The translations under genes and the position numbers were made by a program. Positions 15,950 through 20,569 of a stretch of 20,569 nt of DNA are shown in pieces. Each line of letters starts with the position of its first letter. The stretch's first letter is position 1. The notes beneath the pieces are model-generated. The model worked only from the letters and a program-made list of their open reading frames with translations. It did not search any database and was not told the DNA's origin. This DNA comes from a virus, in the IMG/VR virus record IMGVR_UViG_3300020214_000154, positions 1-20,569 of that record; one strand, 5' to 3'.

Positions 15950-16666
15950 CTACGCGAAAAAACTTGTTAGACCCTCTAGAACAACTTCACTTTCAACTTC
16001 AGTTTTTGGATTCTTAACTTTAATCGTATGAGAAAGTTTTGGCATCGTTTCAAAGAACTTTTCAATCTCTTTAAATTGTTTTGAACTTAATTGATCAACA
16101 AAATCAAATAATTCTTTTTTTGTACAATCAGATGCTGACCAAGTTTCGTCTTCAGAATAAACTTGCTCAATACATCCACTAATCAGATCAAAAGTATCAT
16201 CAACTGTCACATCATTAAGATTAAAATTATTTTTAATAAACTGACTCAATGAAGGATATCTCATTCTCATTGTCAGATTAGAATCTAACCTAATATCTCT
16301 AGTATGACTTGAATTAGTTTGAACCTGAATCTCATCTAAATTAATGGATACTGGAACTTGAGTAATCTCATCATCAGGGCAAGTGACTAAAACATCTACT
16401 GTTTCACCTACAGACTTTCCTCTGATGTTAAGGAATAGATACTCAATATCAAAAGTAGCTAAGTTTTCTACTTTGACTCCCTTTGTTAGAATACAATTTG
16501 AAATAACTGTTTTGATTGCGTTTGTAATTTGCTTATCATCTTGACTTTCCATTGCGATGATAAGAATTTTTTCTTCTTTAACTAGAAATGGTCTGTACTT
16601 TATTGACTTTCCTGTCGATGGTAGTTGCAACTCATAGGTTGGTGTTGCAATTGTTGGTAAAGGCAT
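15950..16666 (-). CDS. gp26: Baseplate hub assembly protein gp26-like
   Basis: 238 aa, compared with 208 in T4 gp26. The N-terminus (YELQLPSTGKSIKYRPFLVKEEKILIIA, given here as two blocks around KYRPF) and the pattern FDIEYLFLNIRGKSVGE, then MRMRYPSLSQFI, are those of the T4-type baseplate hub protein family. gp26 is needed to assemble the T4 hub. The gene follows gp54 and precedes the tape-measure-like genes, a tail-chaperone position. An exact TATAAATA lies just upstream and AGG is 6 nt before the ATG, so it probably starts a late transcript. Its last codons contain a slippery heptamer leading into the next ORF. Confidence 0.85.
   Translation of the reverse strand: MPLPTIATPTYELQLPSTGKSIKYRPFLVKEEKILIIAMESQDDKQITNAIKTVISNCILTKGVKVENLATFDIEYLFLNIRGKSVGETVDVLVTCPDDEITQVPVSINLDEIQVQTNSSHTRDIRLDSNLTMRMRYPSLSQFIKNNFNLNDVTVDDTFDLISGCIEQVYSEDETWSASDCTKKELFDFVDQLSSKQFKEIEKFFETMPKLSHTIKVKNPKTEVESEVVLEGLTSFFA
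15956..15962 (-). promoter_or_regulatory. -1 ribosomal frameshift heptamer TTTTTTC
   Basis: In the gp26 reading frame the sequence is AGT TTT TTC GCG TAG, which gives X XXY YYZ as T TTT TTC, two codons before the gp26 stop. A -1 slip reads CGC GTA GGG ATG and enters the 58-aa ORF at its ATG without a stop between. A 6-bp stem (GGCTCA 15945-15940 with TGAGTC 15930-15925, one G-T pair, 9-nt loop) begins 10 nt downstream and could stimulate it weakly. Confidence 0.6.
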
Positions 16667-16692
16667 AATAACCTATAATATTATCAGTAATT

Positions 16693-16700
16693 TATTTATA
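16693..16700 (-). promoter_or_regulatory. T4-type late promoter TATAAATA upstream of gp26
   Basis: An exact T4 late-promoter box in the 42-nt gap between the gp54 stop (16709) and the gp26 ATG (16666). The predicted start is near 16686, which gives a leader of about 20 nt containing the AGG ribosome site. Its intergenic position makes chance less likely than for the copy inside the 1407-aa gene. Confidence 0.7.
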
Positions 16701-16708
16701 CCCCAATA

Positions 16709-17575
16709 TTAAGGTTTAAATCCTGTTTCACCAGCAACGAATTTGTTGCTAGTAAATCTTGACGTATCACTAAGTCCCCCAGTTCCTACATTAAAATCAG
16801 GTTTTTCACCATAAGTCCAAGATTGTGGATAAGTTCCACTGGTAAGTGGGGTTAAATCTTCAGTATTCAAAGGACCACCTTTGTATCCAGCATAGTCTAA
16901 AGTAGATTGACCATCTTTATTATTATCAATACCTCTTTTCTGATCGATTGAAGAGATTGGCCCACAAACATAGCGAGTAAATTCAAAAGTTCCAGATACT
17001 GTTAAAATTCTAGAACTATCATAAGAAACATTGACATTGCCAACATTAGAAGGAAACATTCCAAAAAATGTATATTCAATATTTTTACCGTAATCTCTAT
17101 CAAACTTAACAATTTTAGTTGATTCCATCTTATAATATTCTGGATATTGCATTCTGATAAAATAGTTTTTTCTACCCTGACTTACAGAATCAGATTCAGT
17201 TCCTATTGGATTATGAGATCCACTTGCAATAAATTCTGCCCAGTGCTCTAAAAACTTTAATACTTTATAATCACGATCAACATAAAATCCTAAACTGACT
17301 TGTCCGTAAATTCTACTATGAGCAATCTTTTCTTGAATACCCATGTAGTTTCCTGCAATATTTGCAGTTGCTAAACTCCCGTAGGGCAATTCTGCAGAAT
17401 TGCATAGTAGTCCAACGTCACCAGTTATAAATCTAGAATCAATACCTCTACTAGACAGATAAGATGATAATTGAGGTGGAGGTGCTCCAAACTTGACTTC
17501 ATAATGTGAGGTTTGAGCTAAATTTGTTAGTACTCTTTTAAATTCTGATATTTTTCTTGGTCTTGGTGCTGGCAC
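16709..17575 (-). CDS. gp54: Baseplate tail tube initiator gp54
   Basis: 288 aa, near the 320 of T4 gp54. The protein has the tail-tube-like fold pattern: an N-terminal helix (ISEFKRVLTNLAQTSHYEVK), LLCNSAELPYGSLAT, then QVSLGFYVDRDYKVLKFLEH with EFI after it, matching the tube family signature of a beta hairpin followed by the helix of the inner ring, and ILTVSGTFEFTRYVCGP. gp54 sits on the hub and starts tube polymerisation with gp48. The start is GTG (17575-17573), chosen because no in-frame ATG lies near and AGG is about 9 nt upstream. A TCTAAATA box at 17613-17606 probably drives it. Confidence 0.85.
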   Translation of the reverse strand: MPAPRPRKISEFKRVLTNLAQTSHYEVKFGAPPPQLSSYLSSRGIDSRFITGDVGLLCNSAELPYGSLATANIAGNYMGIQEKIAHSRIYGQVSLGFYVDRDYKVLKFLEHWAEFIASGSHNPIGTESDSVSQGRKNYFIRMQYPEYYKMESTKIVKFDRDYGKNIEYTFFGMFPSNVGNVNVSYDSSRILTVSGTFEFTRYVCGPISSIDQKRGIDNNKDGQSTLDYAGYKGGPLNTEDLTPLTSGTYPQSWTYGEKPDFNVGTGGLSDTSRFTSNKFVAGETGFKP

Positions 17576-17583
17576 TCTAAATA
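17576..17583 (+). promoter_or_regulatory. Late-promoter-like TCTAAATA for the gp4 operon
   Basis: One mismatch from the T4 late box. The predicted start is near 17589, which gives a leader of about 24 nt before the gp4 ATG at 17613. It lies just outside the gp54 start codon on the other strand. Confidence 0.5.
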
Positions 17584-17605
17584 CCTGTATTATGAGTCTT
17601 TTAGT

Positions 17606-17613
17606 TATTTAGA
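17606..17613 (-). promoter_or_regulatory. Late-promoter-like TCTAAATA for gp54
   Basis: The same octamer as at 17576-17583 but on the minus strand. It overlaps the first base of the gp4 ATG. The predicted start near 17600 leaves about 25 nt before the gp54 GTG, with AGG in between. Confidence 0.5.
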
Positions 17614-18050
17614 TGTCCTATAAGGGAAAATATCAACCATCATACCCCCAAAAATATAAAGGTGACCCCACAAATATAATTTATCGTTCTTTATGGGAGC
17701 GTAAATTCATGAAATATTGTGACCTTAATGAAAGTATTTTAGAATGGGGCAGTGAGGAGATTGCACTACCCTATCGTTCTCCAATTGATCGTCGTATTCA
17801 TAGGTATTTCCCAGACTTTTATATTAAAGTAAAAGAATCGAATAATATCATTAAAAAATATTTGATTGAGATAAAACCCAAAAGACAAACTGTTCCTCCA
17901 CAAAATCCAGGCAGACAAACTAAAACATATATTCGTGAAGCATATGAATATGCAAAAAATCAATCGAAGTGGGCTGCTGCAAAAGAATTTTGTGCTGATC
18001 GTGGGTGGAGTTTTAAAGTTATAACAGAAGATGAGTTAGGTATTAAGTGA
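17613..18050 (+). CDS. gp4: Head completion protein gp4
   Basis: 145 aa, close to the 150 of T4 gp4. The start (MSYKGKYQPSYPQKYKGDP) and the body (IIYRSLWERKFMKYCDLNE, then RYFPDFYIK and KYLIEIKPKRQT) match the T4 gp4 family, which completes filled heads before tail joining. The PDF...EIK pattern (P-D, then E-x-K) is that of PD-(D/E)XK nucleases, so a nuclease fold is likely and DNA-end trimming is possible. No Shine-Dalgarno is seen before the ATG. It heads the rightward late operon and its stop overlaps the next gene as TGATG. Confidence 0.9.
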   Translation: MSYKGKYQPSYPQKYKGDPTNIIYRSLWERKFMKYCDLNESILEWGSEEIALPYRSPIDRRIHRYFPDFYIKVKESNNIIKKYLIEIKPKRQTVPPQNPGRQTKTYIREAYEYAKNQSKWAAAKEFCADRGWSFKVITEDELGIK

Positions 18051-18463
18051 TGCCAAGAAAAACTCTTAAAGACAAACAAGATAAACAACAAAAACTTCAA
18101 CAAAGCAAAGCAATTAAAAATAGGGTTCTACCACTTGTAGAAAGTATAAATGGAACTGAAGATGCTGATGATTTAATGGGAGAATTATTAGGTCTTTTAT
18201 CTGAATCAGGAAGTTCTACAGTTGAAGCTGGTAAATATTATACTTTTGTCTATTCACCAAAAACATCTGGAATTAGTTATGATGAATATCCTTTAGTTGC
18301 AGTAACTGAAGTTTTACAATGGGGATTCAAAGGATTTAACTTTCATTGGAATGATGGTAGGCAATATACATGGACCGAAATCGTCGGTGGAGTATATAAC
18401 ATTTTAGATCAAGAAATTACAGACGTAAGAAAGATACCTTTTGGAAAAATACGTTCTAAATAG
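18050..18463 (+). CDS. Unidentified 137-aa protein between gp4 and gp48
   Basis: I choose the ATG at 18050, which overlaps the gp4 TGA by one base, over a GTG one codon earlier. The N-terminus is Lys/Gln-rich and helical (KDKQDKQQKLQQSKAIKNRV). An acidic stretch around 30-50 (NGTEDADDLMGELLG) follows. Residues 60-115 are aromatic and beta-rich (YYTFVYSPKTSGISYDEYPL, then GFKGFNFHWNDGRQYTW). The last residues are basic. No family is recognised with confidence. A small virion or assembly protein is likely from its place among gp4, gp48 and gp53. Confidence 0.8.
   Translation: MPRKTLKDKQDKQQKLQQSKAIKNRVLPLVESINGTEDADDLMGELLGLLSESGSSTVEAGKYYTFVYSPKTSGISYDEYPLVAVTEVLQWGFKGFNFHWNDGRQYTWTEIVGGVYNILDQEITDVRKIPFGKIRSK
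18455..18462 (+). promoter_or_regulatory. Late-promoter-like TCTAAATA before gp48
   Basis: The same octamer as in the gp54/gp4 gap, here overlapping the stop of the 137-aa gene. The predicted start is near 18468, 10 nt before the gp48 ATG, so the leader would be very short. It may give gp48 and gp53 an extra late transcript. Confidence 0.35.
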
Positions 18464-18477
18464 TTAGAAAAAAATAA

Positions 18478-19491
18478 ATGGTAGTTAAGCCTTGGGAACA
18501 AAGATCATCATCATCAAAAAGTAATCCCCCATCTTCTTCTGCTGGGACTTCTGCTCCAGCTAAACCACCTGCTAAAAAATCAAACACAAAAAAAATATAT
18601 AGATATCCATTCGACAGAATTGATGAGGGAGACGATTATTTAAAAATAGATATTATTGATTATGTTGGTGGGGGATTAAACGCTGTCAGTGCCCAGTCTT
18701 TTGCATTAATGACTACAGATCAAACATTAGCAAGAGAAAAACAAGTTGTAAGAGAAACAATTATTCTTCCTATTTGTGAAAGTATAGGAGATACAAATAA
18801 TGCAGACTGGCAAAATAGTGATATGGGCGCTCTAACAGCGGGTTTAGCTGGTTCGTTTAATAACTTTTTAAGCCAAGCTGGTAGCGGTGATCTCCTCGGT
18901 GCGGCTGGGGTGGCGGTAAAGGACATTGTGGCAAAGGCTGAAAATTTAGCCACTAGTAAAGAAGGGGGGAGAGCCATTCAAACTGGGGCGGCTTCTGCGG
19001 CTGCCGCAGCCCTTACTGGTGAAGGAAATTTAACTACGGCAATTAATAGAGCTACTGGTTTAACAATCAACCCTAATAGTCAAATGTTGTTTAATGGAGT
19101 GTCTCAGAGAAGTTTCCAATTTAGTTGGGATTTAGTTCCAAGATCAAAAAAAGAGTCTGATGAGATAAAATCGATAATAAGACTATTTAAATATTACATG
19201 GCTGCTGGCAAAGGTAATCAATCTCAAGCTGGTGGAGGATTTTTTATTAAATCCCCCAATGTATTCCAACTTACATATATGACTGGTCAACGACCACACG
19301 CATTTTTGAATCAATTCAAACCAATGGCTTTGACAGGTATGAGTATTAACTATACTGGATCTGGAACTTACGCCACATATAGTGACTCAACCCCAGTTCA
19401 TATGCAATTAACTTTAAACTTATCAGAACTAACACCTATTTACAGAGAAGATTATGATACAAAATTTGGAAAACAAGGAGTAGGATACTAA
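18478..19491 (+). CDS. gp48: Baseplate tail tube cap gp48
   Basis: 337 aa, compared with 364 in T4 gp48. The key match is SFQFSWDLVPRSKKESDEI followed by IRLFKYYMAA, which parallels the FTWDLTPRS...IINIYQYF block of T4 gp48. The C-terminus (FKPMALTGMSINYTGSGTY, then MQLTLNLSELTPIYRED) also fits. The N-terminal 40 residues are a Ser/Pro/Lys-rich flexible arm. gp48 binds the gp54 ring and caps or starts the tail tube. Residues about 137-180 are Ala/Gly-rich and encoded by an unusually GC-rich patch. gp53 follows after 1 nt. Confidence 0.85.
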   Translation: MVVKPWEQRSSSSKSNPPSSSAGTSAPAKPPAKKSNTKKIYRYPFDRIDEGDDYLKIDIIDYVGGGLNAVSAQSFALMTTDQTLAREKQVVRETIILPICESIGDTNNADWQNSDMGALTAGLAGSFNNFLSQAGSGDLLGAAGVAVKDIVAKAENLATSKEGGRAIQTGAASAAAAALTGEGNLTTAINRATGLTINPNSQMLFNGVSQRSFQFSWDLVPRSKKESDEIKSIIRLFKYYMAAGKGNQSQAGGGFFIKSPNVFQLTYMTGQRPHAFLNQFKPMALTGMSINYTGSGTYATYSDSTPVHMQLTLNLSELTPIYREDYDTKFGKQGVGY

Positions 19492-19492
19492 G

Positions 19493-20149
19493 ATGGCATA
19501 CTTTAGAGAACTACCAGATTTAGAGTATCAATCACCATTACCTGGCAGAAATTCTTCACTAGATTATGTTAGAGCAAAAAATCTTTTTAAAAGAGTAAAA
19601 ATTAGAGACGACTTACAGAAAATTTTCACAATATTCAACAAATATACCATTTTTGATGGAGCAAGACCTGATACAGTAGCAGAGGCATTATATGAAAATG
19701 CAGAATTTGATTGGGTTGTGCTGATTAGTGCTGGAATACTTAATGTAAGAGATGAATGGCCACTTTCAAACTACGATTTATATAATTACAGTTATGAAAA
19801 ATATGGAGACGATCTTAATTCTACTAGATTTTATGAAACCATAGAAGTCAGAGATATTGATGGCAGATTAATTCTTCCTGCTGGAAAAGTTGTTGATGCT
19901 AATTTTACAATTCCAGATCCAATCAATAAATCTCAAAATCTACAACAATCTAAAGTTATTGTAGCAATTAATAATTATGAATATGAAGTTCGTAAGAACG
20001 AAGCAAAAAGAAACATTTATGTATTAAAACCAGAGTACTTGCCAAGTTTATTAACTGATATTAGAAAAATTATGGTCTATACAGAATCATCTCAATATGT
20101 TGATTCTAAGTTAATCAAGACTTCTAACACTAGAGTCAAATCTCCATAA
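19493..20149 (+). CDS. gp53: Baseplate wedge subunit gp53
   Basis: 218 aa, near the 196 of T4 gp53. Typical parts are YFRELPDLEYQSPLPGRNSS, FTIFNKYTIFDGARPDTVAE, then the strongly conserved ALYENAEFDWVVLISAGILN with RDEWPLSNYDL after it, and a late beta part (VRKNEAKRNIYVLKPEYLP). gp53 joins the wedge arms around the hub. AGGAG lies within the gp48 end shortly before the ATG. It is the last gene of the rightward operon and ends 2 nt before a hairpin terminator. Confidence 0.9.
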   Translation: MAYFRELPDLEYQSPLPGRNSSLDYVRAKNLFKRVKIRDDLQKIFTIFNKYTIFDGARPDTVAEALYENAEFDWVVLISAGILNVRDEWPLSNYDLYNYSYEKYGDDLNSTRFYETIEVRDIDGRLILPAGKVVDANFTIPDPINKSQNLQQSKVIVAINNYEYEVRKNEAKRNIYVLKPEYLPSLLTDIRKIMVYTESSQYVDSKLIKTSNTRVKSP

Positions 20150-20151
20150 AA

Positions 20152-20170
20152 GGGGGGCACATGGCCCCCC
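20152..20170. terminator. Hairpin terminator between convergent gp53 and gp32
   Basis: GGGGGGC (20152-20158) pairs with GCCCCCC (20164-20170) around an ACATG loop. On the minus strand the stem is followed by TTTTA, a usable U-tract for the gp32 transcript. On the plus strand it is followed by CGTTTATC, a weaker tract, for the gp53 transcript. The whole gap between the two stop codons is 27 nt, so the hairpin probably serves both directions. Confidence 0.75.
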
Positions 20171-20176
20171 CGTTTA

Positions 20177-20569
20177 TCAGTCTTCGGCAAGACGGGCGAA
20201 GTAAGACAGAGCATCGTCGTCTTCATCCTCCACAGGTGCAGCAGCACGACGGGTGGGTTTCAGACTAGACAGTTCCTCACGAAGATCATCGTCCAGTTCC
20301 TTCACAGAACCACGAGTGTTGTCTTCATCGAGATCTTCAGGATCTTGATAGCGGGGAGTGCCTTTGGTGCCGAGCACATATTCCAGACGCTTCTTCAGTT
20401 CATCATAAGACTTGAACTGATCGGCGGCAGTCAGTTCAGCAAGGGAGAACTGCTTCTTCCACACTGCTTCCATTGCATCATCATCGTCCAGAAGAGGAGC
20501 AGATTTTGCAAACTCACTGGAGTCATAGTTGCGATAACCAGCGACGTTCTTTGCCTTCAGTTTGAAGTT
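20177..20569 (-). CDS. gp32: Single-strand DNA-binding protein gp32, C-terminal part
   Basis: The frame is open from the window edge to a TGA at 20179-20177, giving 130 residues without the start. It begins NFKLKAKNVAGYRNYDSSEF, which lines up with [20 protein letters not shown] of T4 gp32, and continues AVWKKQFSLAELTAADQFKS, like the T4 LSEMTSKDKFKSFEEL block. The end is acidic (EDEDDDALSYFARLAED), like the acidic tail of gp32 that recruits replication proteins. An internal Met at 20473 is not the true start. The codons are clearly richer in G+C than those of gp53 next door. Confidence 0.9.
   Translation of the reverse strand, partial: NFKLKAKNVAGYRNYDSSEFAKSAPLLDDDDAMEAVWKKQFSLAELTAADQFKSYDELKKRLEYVLGTKGTPRYQDPEDLDEDNTRGSVKELDDDLREELSSLKPTRRAAAPVEDEDDDALSYFARLAED

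Noticed and set aside
18047-18049. GTG start for the 137-aa gene, one codon before the ATG
   Set aside because: The ATG at 18050 overlaps the gp4 stop as TGATG, a usual coupled start, and ATG is preferred over GTG.
20177-20473. A complete 98-aa gene starting at 20473
   Set aside because: The frame continues upstream to the window edge with residues matching gp32, so the Met is internal and the gene is cut by the window.
1-20569. tRNA genes, homing endonucleases, insertion sequences or photosynthesis-type host genes, which are common in cyanophages
   Set aside because: None was seen by eye in this window. Gaps between genes are mostly under 40 nt, leaving no room for unlisted genes except at the left edge (90-164).

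Overview
The window reads as part of a T4-like myovirus genome of the marine cyanophage type (Synechococcus/Prochlorococcus phages). The evidence is protein-level resemblance to T4 tail and baseplate proteins (gp4, gp48, gp53, gp54, gp26, gp27, gp5, gp32), together with long fibre-like structural proteins of the kind cyanomyoviruses carry. No cellular housekeeping gene, tRNA, integrase or transposase was recognised. The genome ID and host cannot be fixed from sequence alone.

Layout from right to left. The right edge (20177-20569, minus) is the C-terminal part of the single-strand DNA-binding protein gp32. It converges on gp53 across a 7-bp GC hairpin terminator. A plus-strand late operon (17613-20149) carries gp4 (head completion), an unidentified 137-aa protein, gp48 (tail tube cap) and gp53 (baseplate wedge). 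A 37-nt divergent gap at 17576-17612 holds two face-to-face late-promoter-like boxes (TCTAAATA). From there a nearly gapless minus-strand array runs leftward for about 17 kb: gp54 (tube initiator), gp26, a 58-aa gp51-position ORF, two related hydrophobic hub or tape-measure-like proteins (529 and 656 aa), a gp27-like hub, a gp5 OB-fold protein, a separate 199-aa beta-helical spike, a 1407-aa fibre-like protein, a 220-aa structural protein, an 872-aa collagen-like and tail-collar fibre, and a 184-aa orphan. The left edge (1-89, minus) is the start of another gene behind a perfect consensus sigma-70 promoter, which probably marks the change from late to early transcription.

How the genes work together. 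gp54 and gp48 seed and cap the tail tube on the hub, and gp53 belongs to the wedges. gp26 and its downstream ORF sit where tail assembly chaperones sit, just before the tape-measure-like genes. gp27, gp5 and the spike build the central piercing device. The 656-aa protein seems to supply the wall-cutting activity (a lysozyme-like domain plus M23-like motifs). The 1407-, 220- and 872-aa proteins probably form fibres and adhesins.

The most interesting signals are: a canonical -1 slippery heptamer (TTTTTTC) that would fuse gp26 to the next ORF as in lambda G/GT; an apparently circularly permuted M23 peptidase next to a lysozyme-like domain in a hub protein; a gp5 that has lost both its lysozyme and its needle, the needle being a separate gene; and internal domain duplications and domains shared among the structural proteins. 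The flanking genes (gp32 and the left-edge gene) are visibly richer in G+C than the AT-rich structural block.
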